Part shown: positions 41,310-51,896 of the stretch, one piece after another
How the letters are laid out: every line of letters begins with the position of its first letter
Numbering within the stretch: the first letter of the stretch is position 1
NCBI GenBank assembly: GCA_024760905.1
Contig: CM045745.1
Span: 2,538,501 to 2,602,500 of the forward strand
DNA length: 64,000 nt
Source of the DNA: Plotosus lineatus
Taxonomy: Eukaryota; Chordata; Actinopteri; Siluriformes; Plotosidae
Direction: 5' to 3'
Notes under the pieces: model-generated
Told to the model about the DNA's origin: nothing
Database searches by the model: none
Seen by the model: the letters and a program-made list of their open reading frames with translations, nothing else
Position numbers and translations under genes: made by a program

Positions 41310-43105
41310 ACTACAGGGAGACACAGCGTAAGGCGAAGGTAGCGGTGTCAAAGGCCAAACAGAGGGCGTATGATGACTTGTATGATAGGTTGGACAGTAA
41401 GGAGGGAGAAAATGATTTATACAGGTTAGCACAGCAGAGAAATAGAGATGGAAAAGACGTGCAGCAAGTTAGAGTGATAAAGGACAGAGAGGGAAATGTA
41501 TTGACTGATGACAGAAGTGTGCTGGGAAGATGGAAAGAGTACTTTGAAGAGCTGATGAATGAGGAAAATGAGAGAAAAAAGAGTAGAAGGGGTGACCGTT
41601 GAGGACCAGGAAGTAGCAAAGATTAGTAAGGGAGAAGTGAGGAGGGCATTGAAGAGGATGAAGAGTGGAAAGGCAGTTGGCCCTGATGACATACCGGTGG
41701 AGGTATGGAAGTGTCTAGGGGAGGTAGCAGTAGATTTTCTGACAAGAATATTCAACAAGGTCTTAGAAAGTGAGCACATGCCGGAGGAATGGAGGAGAAG
41801 TGTGCTTGTGCCCATTTTTAAGAACAAGGGAGATGTACAGAGTTGTCGCAACTACAGAGGGATAAAGTTGATGAGCCATACAATGAAGTTATGGGAAAGA
41901 ATCGTAGAAGCTAGACTAAGGGCAGAGGTCAGCATTTGTGAACAACAGTTTGGTTTCATGCCAAGAAAGAGCACCACAGATGCAGTGTTTGCTTTGAGGA
42001 TGTTAATAGAGAAGTACAGAGAAGGTCAGAGGGAGCTGCATTGTGCCTTTGTGGATCTGGAGAAAGCATATGACAGGGTGCCGAGAGAAGAACTGTGGTA
42101 TTGTATGAGAAAATCTGGAGTGGCAGAGAAGTATGTTAGAGTGGTGCAGGACATGTATGAGAGATGTAAGACAGTGGTGAGGTGTGCTGTCGGTGTGACA
42201 GAAGAGTTCAAGGTGGAGGTGGGACTGCATCAAGGGTCGGCTCTGAGCCCCTTCCTGTTTGCTATGGTGATGGACAGGCTGACAGACGAGGTTAGATAAG
42301 AATCTCCATGGACTGTGATGTTTGCAGATGACATCGTGATCTGTAGTGAGAGCAGAGAACAAGTGGAGGAAAATCTAGAGAGGTGGAGGTATGCCCTGGA
42401 AAGGAGGGGAATGAAGGTTAGTCTCAGTAAGACAGAATATATGTGTGTGAATGACAAGGACCCAAGAGGAACGGTGAGGTTACAGGGCGGAGAGATAAAG
42501 AAGGTGGAGGATTTTAAGTACTTAGGCTCAACAATCCAGAGCAATGGAGAGTGTGGAAAAGAGGTGAAGAAACGCGTGCAGGCAGGCTGGAATGGATGGA
42601 GAAAAGTGTCCGGTGTGATGTGTGATAGGAGAGTATCGGCAAGAATGAAGGAAAAAGTGTACAAGACGGTGATGAGGCCAGCGATGTTGTATGGTTTAGA
42701 AACAGTGGCCCTGGGGAAAAGACAGGAGGCAGAGCTGGAGGTAGCAGAGATGAAAATGTTGATGTTCTCTTTGGGAGTAACGAGGATGGATAGGATCAGA
42801 AACGAGTACATCAGAGGGACAGCACATGTTAGATGTTTTGGAGACAAAGTCAGAGAGGCTAGATTGACATGGTTTGGACATGTACAGAGGAGGGATAGTG
42901 AGTATATTGGTAGTAGGATGCTGAGGTTGGAACTACCAGGCAGAAGGCCCAGAGGAAGACCAAAGAGAAGATTTATGGATGTGGTGAAGGCAGACATGAA
43001 GGTCGTTGGAGTAAGAGTAGAAGATGCAGAGGATAGGGAGAGATGGAGGCAGATCATTTGCTGTGGCGACCCCTGAAGGGAACAGCCGAAAGAAAAAGAA
43101 GAATC
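41310..43105 (+). mobile_element. RTE-type LINE, copy G (5' truncated)
   Basis: Begins in the linker coding region (ACAGGGAGACACAGCG) and runs to the complete 3' end CTGTGGCGACCCCTGAAGGG with an A/GAA-rich tail (43085-43105). It lies between the Gypsy 3' duplication and the continuation of the 2A LINE. Flanks share only AATCTT (41294 and 43103), so a clean target duplication is not certain. Few breaks: frameshift near 41580 and TAA at 42297-42299. Confidence 0.9.
41559..43076 (+). pseudogene. RTE copy G: reverse transcriptase
   Basis: Best preserved RT of the family in the window. All motifs: GKAVGPDDIPVEVWKCLG (41669), NYRGIKLMSHTMKLWERI (41852), FGFMPRKSTTDAVF, AFVDLEKAYDRVP (42046), LHQGSALSPFLFAMVMDRL (42228), FADDIVICSE (42321) and KYLGSTIQSNGECG (42518). 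C-terminus WFGHVQRRDSEYIG and LPGRRPRGRPKRRFMDV (about 42934-42984). One TAA at 42297-42299, a C-to-T change relative to copy D (CAA), is the only stop in this part. Confidence 0.88.
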
Positions 43106-43274
43106 TTTTTTAAATGTACAAAGCTTTTTGAATTCTGTTTTAGTTTTTATATAGTTATCAAGGTTTTTTTGGCAATTAAATCTTCGAAATAAATTTAAAG
43201 CTCTGTATTTCTTCTGCTTAGATTCGGCACATTCACTATCAAACCACCTTGGTTGCTTCTTAATGTTTTTCCTA

Positions 43275-44330
43275 TCAGACACACAAAATCCCCCAAGCTG
43301 CACATGCACAAGAAATGAGAAAATTATTTAGTTTCAGCACAACACAATTACTGTCATTCTGCAGGACTGCAAGAAAGTCTTCTAGCATATTGTGAGATTG
43401 GAGAAGTTCTTTATAAGAAGCTGATGCAGGTTCTAGTAACCTGTATCTGGGAACTGTAGTAAGGTTAATCTTCACCCCTGGTTCTGGGATATCGTCGAAA
43501 ATAGCAGACAGAGTGCACACAACTGGCATATGATCTGATTCTGTACGATCACATACATTTAGGTCAATGACTTTGTTGAATAACTGACTGGACACGAAAA
43601 AAATAGTCAACAATACTTGATCCTATATGCGGGATAAATGTGAGACTGCTAGGTGTGTCTGATTGAGAGCGTCCATTCACTCTATGCACATTAAAGAGTT
43701 TGCACAATTCAAGTTGGTGGGTTCCATATAAGTTAACATTTACATCACGTGATATTCTTGGTAAACTAAACGCATCAGTTGTGTAGTCATCTGAAAGAGG
43801 TAGGTATTCTGTATTGTCATCTTGGATGAAGTCGTCTAGGTTGCCTGTCTGAGCGTTGAAGTCACCGCTCAGTATAAACAGAGAAGCGTTACTAAAGTCA
43901 CTAGTTATTTGAAATAGTCTTTTTTCAACTAAATAGATGCCATTTTCCTCTGTTCCTCCGCTTTCATAAAAAGGAAATCTTTCAGGGTGGACATAAAAAA
44001 ACAAAAAAAAAAAAACAAGGAAAATATGTTCCAGAGTCGTATCACTGACAACTTTAAGAAATACACAATTCTGCCACTGGTCATAAACCCTCTCGCATGA
44101 TAATGCTAAATGATTTTTCACATACACTACAAGCCCGCTTGTCCAATATCTACCATATTGTGATAACTTAATAGGATCACAAACAAAGCATTTATAATCA
44201 GAAAATAAAATGTGAATGTCAATTGATTCAGTACACCAAGTCTCAATTCGACAGAAGATGTCAAACTGTTTGCAAAATATTTCAAACTCTGGAAAAGATC
44301 ATTTGGAAAGTAAACCATGAACGTTCCAGG
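43275..44330 (-). pseudogene. 2A LINE endonuclease
   Basis: Fragments in order on the minus strand: a HGLLSK-like start near 44290, an ETWC-like catalytic Glu region near 44235, VVYVKNHLALSCERVY (about 44129-44080), LFILSGDFNAQTGNLDDF (about 43885-43832) and SDHMPVVCTL (about 43530-43500, the His motif). A 10-base A run at 43998-44010 shifts the frame, and other shifts lie at 44127 and 43565. Nicks target DNA in the family; this copy is dead. Confidence 0.75.
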
Positions 44331-44406
44331 TACATATTTGTGTCAGTATGTTTTGACTATGTGGGTTATCATGTTCATCTGTGTAGTTGCGGTCTTGACC
44401 ACTGTC

Positions 44407-45102
44407 CTATGCTTCAGATTCTGAGAAGTTTATTCCAGGTGGTTTTCTGTTCTCCCGGTTTTTGCGCTGTCCTCTCTGCTCGATATCCTCCAAGGTATCA
44501 TCATACAGACACACTGAGCCATCAATCACAAGTTTATCATAGTTCATGTATGCTATCATTCCATCATCTCTAGCAGATTTCATGAATGGGAACAGCTGCG
44601 AACGGATATTTCTCACCCTCTCAGTAAAGTCCTCGGCAACTCTTAACACGGTACCTTTCAGGGTCTTCGTTGCAGTCGAGAGGATTTCGCTCTTTTCTTT
44701 AAACAGCGTGAGCCTAATAATCACTGGTCACGTTCCAAACTTCAAACGAAGTCGGTGAGCTCTTTCTATACCAACAGTATCAGCTGATTTATATGAAAGC
44801 TCATCTTTTGGAAATTTTCTCATCTTAAGTTCCGTTTCTTCCCAAATTTCACCTCGTTTGTCTTCTAGTCCGTGTATCAAGAGATTGTTGCGTCTTGACT
44901 GGGCTTCCATGTTATCTAACTTTCTGTCCATGACCTGCAATTGTTGTCTGAGCGTTTTATTCTCACTTTGGAGCAGCGACAGTTTTTTGTCATAGTCAGC
45001 CGTAAACGACTCGAACTTCTGGTCAAGGGAGGTAAGTTGTACTTGAATCGATGACAGCGTTTTAGCGAGGTCCTTGAGCGTTGGTTCATCATCAGTTACC
45101 AC
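44407..45102 (-). pseudogene. 2A LINE ORF1 (coiled coil, RRM-like, CTD)
   Basis: 45102-44728: heptad-rich coiled coil (LAKTLSSIQVQLTSLDQKFE, LLQSENKTLRQQLQ), then RRNNLLIHGL and VGIERAHRLR, typical of L1-type ORF1 RNA-binding domains. After a frame change at about 44726 the CTD follows (RLTLFKEKSEIL, VAEDFTERVRNIRSQLFPF, YDKLVIDG). This is an RNA chaperone that trimerises by its coiled coil in the family. The frame begins with GTG here; the true start was probably upstream with the 2A. Confidence 0.8.
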
Positions 45103-45128
45103 CTCCCCGGTAGATTTTTAGCAGATAG

Positions 45129-45341
45129 TCAAGTCTGAATCTGATGTGGAAATTTAGGTGGCCCCGGGTTTAATTCCACATCCCCGGCTACTGCCAGTAG
45201 ATTGAATGCCAGTATAGCAAGTCTCAAACAGGGACGTATACCGCCCGGTGTCCTTATACTGGGGTTTCTCAGGGTGCTGACTCTCCCACGGAGAGAAAAC
45301 ATTCCACTTCTCGCTCTCCATTGCTCGATGGGTATATTCAT
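45129..45341 (-). pseudogene. LINE leader peptide with 2A-like ribosome-skipping motif
   Basis: The 70-residue frame contains LRLAILAFNLLAVAGDVELN followed by PGPP. DVELNPGP fits the D-x-E-x-N-P-G-P consensus at which ribosomes skip a peptide bond. The preceding hydrophobic segment LAILAFNLL could act as a signal sequence. The frame stops 10 codons after the motif (TGA), and the ORF1 frame starts one base out of phase at 45102 after a TAA, so in this copy 2A and ORF1 are no longer joined. 2A motifs are known in several LINE clades of animals and trypanosomes. Confidence 0.8.
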
Positions 45342-45400
45342 GGTGTTTTGGCGTTATTACAATACCTTAGGCAGAACCAAAACCTGAAGTTTACATAAAA

Positions 45401-46693
45401 AAACCCTCGTGTTTCCTAGTATCCTGTGCACTTTGTGTGTAGGTGATTTCTGTTTCCTTGTTGTTTGTTTGTTTATGTTCAACCCAATAAATTAATTATT
45501 ATTTCCCAGTTGTGTTTTCTTTCTGGTAGCTTTTGGAATGCAGAGGAATGTTTTGTTTGTGTGGTGAGGTTCTCATGAACCTGACTCGGTGGTGGGTGTA
45601 GGGATATCCTGGTTAGCTTGTGTTGAGGCTAAAGTGGAATAGTTGGGGTCCACTTTTCCGCCTGGATTCTTGTCACCCATTGTTTTTATGGAGGTGTATG
45701 TCAGGGGAGCCCTGTTTGAAGGTGTGTTTTCATGCACAACATCTATATGGGTGTGTTTTTCTGTTCTTTATATGCCTCGCGCTCATATGCTTTGGATTAA
45801 ATCTGATGCACTTGGAGTTCTCAGTCCCTCTCTCTCTGCCACAATACAATAATTATCCTTTTTCGGGTGCTGTTGCATTTTTTTCTTCGGTACTCTTCGG
45901 GGTAAGGGGGAACATTTTTGTTTGTATTACCTTCGTGAAGGCATGAAGGTCTCAGTCTATCACTATGGCTGCATCAGTTCATGATTGAGCGTCCTAAGTC
46001 TCAGCATGGATTCTGTCCTGTAATAGGGACATTGTCAGGGCTTTAGTTGCTTCTAATGTTTGCTGAGACAGTCTGTCTGTCCCCCAATGGTCTCATGGCC
46101 CATCAACAGGCTGTTTCAAAGAGACTGTGCCCCTCTTTGGGAATATTTGTATTGCTCATCCCAGATAATTCCTGTAGAACATTTCCTAGTGCTTTTTAGG
46201 CGTAAGGTGTGTGGCATGTGCCCACTATGTGGCGTTTTCCTCAATAGACATGAGAATTTTTGGATTTGGGAGAGCTGGTTTAACAGCATTATCCAACAGC
46301 AGTTCAATTTTCTTGAAGGCATGTTATTTGGGTTTGAGATGTTTTGTGGATGGTGAGTTGTTCGAATTAAATTGTGTGTATTTTCCACTGGTGTTTAATA
46401 TTGAGGCTGTAATTTGTGAGTGCTGTAGTGCGAGCTTTCATTAGGAGGGTTTTGTCTGTGTTTGAGGGAATAGCCCGGGAAGTCTCCTCTCAGTCCACGT
46501 CCGGGAAAAAATGTTTGTGCGCTCTGCGGTACGCGGATGTCCGGTGCTCTGCTAATAAAGCGAGCATTAAATCTTCCGGAGCAATTCTTTGACAGGGTTT
46601 TTATTCATTTACAATCGCAAAATGGTTCCGGGTTCAAAGCACTCTCCCCAGTTATCATAATTATGTAGCAGGGTAGTTTTAGACGTATTTCTT

Positions 46694-46698
<5 letters not shown>
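45401..46698 (+). other. Degenerate region, possible L1/Tx1-type ORF2 C-terminus
   Basis: A frame at 46060-46356 has CGMCPLCGVFLNRHENFW followed by WESWFNS, reminiscent of the Cys/His C-terminal domain of Tx1/L1-type LINEs. A following frame (FVSAVVRAFIRRVLSVFEG at about 46405-46462) also fits such a terminus. The rest (45401-46050) shows nothing certain. AATAAAGCG (46554) may be a poly(A) signal. I rate the assignment low. Confidence 0.35.
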
Positions 46699-46725
<27 letters not shown>

Positions 46726-47080
46726 TTCACTTTTTATTTCCAGACCCACATTCATATTTTACAAACACAATATCATTAACAAAAAATATATATAATAATG
46801 ATAAAAAAAAAATAGTAGATTCAGTTTACTGGTGTTATAAAAATATCAGAACTGTCTATACAATACCTTCAAATTTGTTACAAAACAAGTTATAATTTAT
46901 TCAATAAACTCGCCCATTTACTATAGAACTGATCAGCTTTGTTGTTTATAATTGCAACGATTTTTTCTATTTCCATAACATATTTTAAGTCCACTTTGAC
47001 TGCAGCAGCACTTGGATTCCTGTCACTAAGTTTGCATCTGTATATTACAAATTTAGGGATTAATATAATACTGTAGAACT
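46699..47080 (-). mobile_element. L1/Tx1-like LINE 3' end with poly(A) tail
   Basis: A 23-base T run at 46699-46721 is a poly(A) tail on the minus strand. Reading left from 47080, a frame ends with FVIYRCKLSDRNPSAAAVK and YVMEIEKIVAIINNKADQFY up to LLNKL and a stop at 46890, typical of L1/Tx1 ORF2 C-termini. The 3' UTR is 46722-46889. The 5' side is truncated against the fish dispersed repeat. Confidence 0.65.
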
Positions 47081-47605
47081 GAAAAGAGAGAACCAGAAGG
47101 AAGACAAAGCAAGGGCACCCTGTGATGTGTTCAGCCACTTCACTGTGATCAGACCTGGGTGAGCATTGTGAGCGACAGCATCCAAATAACAGTTGACCAA
47201 AAGTGTCGATGCCTGGGACCCCTATATCAGTTGCTTTATCTAATAAATGGCGATTAACAAAGTGCTTAACTAAACAAGTAAGTTTTCAGCCTAATTTAAA
47301 AAAGAGACTTTTGTCTGAGTCCCGAACAAAAACTGGAAAGCTTTTTCACAACTTTGGGCTTTGTAAGAGGAAGCTCTGCTTCCTGCAGTAGTTTTCATTA
47401 GTTGTATCACAAGTTTCATTAAGCAGCCCGGCCCTTTTGATCAAAGTGGGCATGCTGGATCATAAATCACAAGAACTTTGCAAGATAGTGTGGCATGAAG
47501 TGGAGGAAGATCAAAGTATCAGGCACAACTGGAGGCACAGTGTGTTTTGGACCCGTGAACTGAGGCCTATGGCCATGCTGGTCTGAAATATCATAATGTT
47601 ATATA
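47081..47605 (+). repeat. Fish dispersed repeat, middle part
   Basis: Contains GAGAGAACCAGAAGGAAGAC (compare 50105), TTTTCAGCCTAATTTAAA, TTTTGTCTGAGTCCCGAAC and GCTTTGTAAGAGGAAGCTC, then GTGGGCATGCTGGATCAT. The order suggests a middle part of the family seen at 1823 and 9090. Tc1 is inserted at its right edge. Confidence 0.6.
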
Positions 47606-48011
47606 CAGTGCTGTGCAAAAGGTTTTACCCCCTTACTGATTTTTTTTTTTCTTTTTTGCACCTTTGTCACACTTAACTTTTTCAGATCATCAAACAAATT
47701 TAAACATTACACAAAGATAACCCAAGTATTCAAAAATGTAATTTTTCTGTTGTGATATTATTTAAGAGAAAAATCCTATCCAAACCTATATGAACTTCGT
47801 TAAAAAAAGGTAATTGTGATTAATCCTATTATTGGGGAATAGTTAGTTCAATTTTATGGCCACACCCAGGCCTGATTGCTGCCAGACATTTCAATCAGGA
47901 GATCCCTAACATAAAACCTGATTGACAAGGTGAGGTAGGCCTTACTGAACACACATCATCATGCTGCAATCCAGTGAGCTTCAAGAGTAAACAAGAAAGA
48001 AGATTATAGAG

Positions 48012-49508
48012 ATGTTTCAGTCTGGGAAAGGATACAAAGTCATTGGTAAATTTTTGGGACTCCAACAGGCCACTCTCAGAGCCATTATCCATAAACGGAG
48101 AAGGCATGGCACAGGGGTGACCCTTCCCATGAGTGGCCGACGCAGACTAACCGGAGAAGTCACAAAAGATTCAAAAACCACTTCTAAACAACTAAAATCC
48201 TCGATTGCCTCAGTTAATGTCAATTTTTATGACTCTACCATCAGAAAGACACTCGGCAAAGATGGTATCCATGGAAGCGTTCCAAGGTGAAAGCCACTGT
48301 TGACATAAAGAATATCAAGGCATGACTCACTTTTGCCATGAATCATCTCGATCATCCTCACTGGACTCTGTAGAGGAGGTGAGTGAGAGGAGGATGGTAG
48401 CAAAGCTCACATCCATCCTGTTCAACAGCTCTCACCCACTGCACCAGACTGTAGAGGAGCTGAGCAGCTCCTTCAGTGGACGACTGAGGCATCCTCAGTG
48501 CAGGAAGGAGCGCTACCGCAGGTCGTTCATTCCCACCGCTGTCAGACTGTACAACGCCACTTTGTAACTGTCTGTGAAAATACCGGTTATGTGCAATAAA
48601 AACCCCGTGCACTTTAATCAACCACATCTACCCCACTGACTGTGAACCATATCAACCCATCTACTCTGCACTCAGATACATGTACACTTTAATATAGGCC
48701 AGTCTATAAAGTTGCTCCATTCTTTTCTTTTATTGTTTAGTAATTTATACTATTTATGTATCTATTTATTTATTTACTTATATAATATATATGTATGTGT
48801 GTATGTTTGTACTTGTATCTATTTTTGCACCCCCTACTGATAGTACCTCAAGAGCCTGTAACAGTGAATTTCTCCATTGTGAGATTAATAAAGCTGTATC
48901 TTATCTTATCTTAAAACTTTTGGAAAAATGTCCTCTGGACTGATGAAACTAAAGTTGAACTGTTGGGGAGAAATGCATCCCATTATTTCTGGCGCAAAAG
49001 GAACAGTGCATTTGATAAAAAGAACACTGTGCCAACAGTGAAACATGGTGGTGGACGTGTGACGATCTGGGCCTGCTTTGTTGCTTCAGGATCTGGGCGA
49101 CTTGCTATGATTGATGGAACAATGAATTCTGCTCACTACCAAGAAAACCTGGTGAAGAATGTTCGTACATCAGTTTGAGACCTCAAGCTAAAGCACACCT
49201 AGTTTCTGAAGCAAGACAATGATCCGAAGTACACAAGCAAGACCACTTCTGAATGGCTAAAAAAAAACAAAATGAGGGTTTTGGAGTGGCCTAGTCAAAG
49301 TCCCGACCTGAACCCTATTGAAATGCTGTGGCATGACCTTAAAAAGGCTGCTGATGCCCAAAAACCATCCAATCTGGTTAATCTTAAACAATTCTGCAGA
49401 GAAGAGTGGACCAAAATCCCATCACAGCCATGTGAAAGACTCAGCGCCTCTTATCGCAAATGCTTGACTGCAGTCATTGCTGCCAAAGCTGGTTTAACCA
49501 GCTATTAG
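48012..49508 (+). pseudogene. Tc1 transposase, broken
   Basis: N-terminal half 48012-48290: paired-like helix-turn-helix (MFQSGKGYKVIGKFLGLQQA, TVRAI-like TLRAIIHKRRRHGT, GRRRLTGEVTKDS). C-terminal half after 48913: WTDETKVELLG (first catalytic Asp, 48928), GGGRVTIWACFVASGSGRL (49051), LKQDNDPKYTSK (second Asp, 49205), EWPSQSPDLNPIEMLWHDLK (catalytic Glu, 49282) and a stop at 49506. Frame changes occur near 48290, 48960 and 49178, besides the LINE insertion. Confidence 0.88.
48358..48912 (+). mobile_element. L2-type LINE 3' end inserted in Tc1
   Basis: A C-terminal RT piece LTSILFNSSHPLHQTVEELS and RKERYRRSFIPTAVRLYNAT (to 48567), a 3' UTR, and a TTATC-type repeat tail (48888-48912: ATCTTATCTTATCTTA). 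Tc1 sequence resumes at AAAACTTTTGG. Related to the L2-like LINE at 9705. Confidence 0.8.
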
Positions 49509-49724
49509 GTTTAGGGGGCAATTACTTATTCACACGGGCCCTTGTAGGTTGAGATGTTTTTTCCCCTTAATAAATGCAACTGGAACTGAAAACTACATTT
49601 TGTGTTTACTTGTGTTTTATCTTTGTATATTATTTATGTTTGCTTGATCTGAAATGGATGACGGTGACAAATGAGCAGAAAATGTCAGAAATTGGTCAGG
49701 GGCAAAAACTTTTGCACAGCACTG

Positions 49725-50980
49725 TGTTTGGTCCTCCATAAATGTTATGCAAATAGTTGGAATATCCTTTCTATGGCTATCCTATAGACAGGCTATCCTG
49801 TCTATCCTGTCTATATATTAACATCATGAATATGAATCCAGAAATTGTAATATAATTGGGATGAGTGATCATATTTTCTGCATTTGACATTGTAATCCAG
49901 AAATGGACAGTTGTTCAATGAAGTCATCTCGAATTCAATACAGATTTCATGAGAGACAGGACTCCATATCTTCTCCACGCCAACTTTCCACTGGAGAGAG
50001 GGAGAGAGTGCTGGTATACTCACAATAGTGTAATAGAAATAGATTTTATTATTGCTGAGTGCAGCAGGGACTCTAGCATGACTGGCTGTGGCAGCATAAC
50101 TAAAAGAGAGAGAGAGAACCAGAAGAAAGACAGACATGACGACAACTGTGATGTTAGACAATCCATTAGCCAGCCCACTGTCAATTGAGTGTAACATTTA
50201 TATTTCAGCCTTTTTACACTGAATGGGGATTGCTTGATTGGCCTAGTTAAGAAAACAAAATGTCTGTCCTAAGCAATGGGGGTGTGGGGGTCACCCTTCA
50301 AGGCTAACTAGAAGCATCATGACAATGACATCATCTGTCATCTTGGCCTTGTTCAGATTGGTCCCTCATGACATCATGCCTCAAGGCCAAGCTGACAGAT
50401 GATGTCATTGTATACCAGTCAGAGTAGAATGGGCACTAGATAAGTCACTCCAGAATTGTAATCAGTGTCTGAGACTTTTCTCTTGGAACAACTTTGTGAT
50501 TGATTGTTTGCTCTTCTTTTCCTAAAGGCTAAATGAACATCTGAGAAAATGAGTCTGGATCGTGCAACACTATTAAGTGCTTTGTAGGTTAAAAGTAGCA
50601 TTTTGTATTCAGTATAAAATTTAATTGGAGCCAGTGCAGTGTAGATTGGGGTGATGTTCTCTTTTTTCTGGTTCTAGTAAGAACTCGTGCCACTCTATTA
50701 TGGACTAACTGGGGCTTGTTTTCTAACTGGAGTCTATTAGAACAACCAGACAATCACACATTACAATAATCTAATTGCAAGGTAACAAAAGCATGGACAA
50801 GTTTTTCCATATGCAATGATATCATATTTCTTATTTTAGTAATGTTCCTAAGATGAAAGAAGGCTATCTGGATAATATCTCCATAAACTTCAAATGAAAT
50901 ATATATAATGTGGCATGATATGCATTCTTTAATAGGTAAAGAGTCTAAATTTTATTTATTTTAAACTCCGATAGGCTCAG
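49725..50980 (+). repeat. Fish dispersed repeat, inner part
   Basis: 50060-50130 has CAGGGACTCTAGCATGACTG and GGCAGCATAACTAAAAG (as at 9620). 50400-50960 has the words GAGCCAGTGCAGTGTAGATT, GGTTCTAGTAAGAACTCGTG, CTAACTGGGGCTTG and CAATAATCTAATTGCAAGGT in the order known from a common teleost repeat. 49730-50060 is less certain. The SINE at 50981 is inserted in it. No coding sequence. Confidence 0.6.
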
Positions 50981-51327
50981 GAGGGCGGCACGGTGGCGTA
51001 GTGGTTAGCACGTCCGCCTCACAGCAAGATGGCCTGGGTTTGATTCCCAGCCTGGGCGTTTCTGTGTGGAGTTTGCATGTTCTCCTCGTGCTTCCGTGGG
51101 TTTCCTCCGGGTGCTCCGGTTTCCTCCCACAATCCAAAGACATGCACAGTAGGTTAATTGGCCGTTCTAAATTGCCCGTAGGTTCGCATCGTGCAGAAGG
51201 CAATGGCAAACCACTGCACTATCCTTGCCAAGAAAACCTCCATGAAGATGATAACCAGGGTGTTATCCTTCATGGCGGGTCGCCAATGGTCGTCCTACGA
51301 CTCAGGCACTAGATAGATAGATCGATA
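50981..51327 (+). repeat. tRNA-headed SINE with GATA tail
   Basis: The target duplication GATAGGCTCAG (50970-50980, 51328-51338) fixes the ends. Head GGCACGGTGGCGTAGTGGTT (box A) and GGGTTTGATTCCC (box B), then the conserved body with GTGTGGAGTTTGCATGTTCT and GGTTTCCTCCCACAATCC, then a GATA-type tail at 51311-51327. Same head type as the inverted remnant at 929-1232. Confidence 0.9.
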
Positions 51328-51338
51328 GATAGGCTCAG

Positions 51339-51894
51339 TGTTCAAATACCTCCACCCTGTTTATAAATTATCTTACTCTAGAATTCTGGGTAGAAAGTAG
51401 AACACAACACACAGGTGCTTTTAGACATCAATTTCTTCTTTATTTTGGCAAAGCATGGTCTAATTTGAGTAAGGCAACAGAGGAGTGGTCATTTCAAAGG
51501 AAGTGCTAATTTCACACATGAAAGGCGTGTGGACATAGAGTTGAGTGTGGTCACCTGTAGGAGCATGGATAGTTGGAATGTGGTTATCTGTGCAGGCTTT
51601 TTCTCACTGCCTTTATTTAGAAAAAAGCATTCACGAATCCATTTTTTTCTTTTAATGACTGTATACCATCCACAGTGAGCAGACACATAAAGAGTAAGCA
51701 CACACACTTGGAGCAATGGGAAAGCACACACTGGGGCGCAGTCAGGGTAGAGATGCCTTGAAAATGGAGGAAAGGAAGGTGCAGCCCACCCATTTTCCCT
51801 GCTGGTTTGAGAATTGAACCATCTAAGAAATATCCAAATAAGAAATATCTTAGGACCACAGGAAACGAAATGAAATAATTCATCCCAAGGAATG
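51339..51894. other. No recognisable feature
   Basis: Spacer. The frame at 51489-51977 (minus, 162 codons) shows no domain and composition gives no support for coding. Confidence 0.45.
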
Positions 51895-51896
51895 TA

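Larger units (their letters stand above)
43106..45400 (-). mobile_element. 2A-bearing LINE, 5' part (2A, ORF1, endonuclease)
   Basis: Minus strand, in order: a short leader peptide with a 2A-like motif (45341-45129), an ORF1 with coiled coil, RRM-like and C-terminal domains (45102-44407), and an apurinic-type endonuclease (about 44330-43500) with linker to 43110. The rest is at 30218-31457. About 100-150 codons of linker/RT start are missing at the junction with copy G. CR1/Jockey-group affinity is likely from the RT motifs but not proven. Confidence 0.8.
47606..49724 (+). mobile_element. Tc1/mariner transposon, interrupted by a LINE
   Basis: Left end CAGTGCTGTGCAAAAGGTTT after TA (47604-47605). 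Right end CAAAAACTTTTGCACAGCAC then TG, followed by TG in place of TA. Between them are the two halves of a Tc1 transposase, separated by an L2-type LINE 3' end (48358-48912). Without it the element would be about 1.6 kb, normal for Tc1. Confidence 0.9.

Noticed and set aside
41294..43108. AATCTT as the target duplication of RTE copy G
   Set aside because: Only six bases and linker sequence of the host LINE is missing at the site, so an insertion with deletion is as likely; not used as proof.
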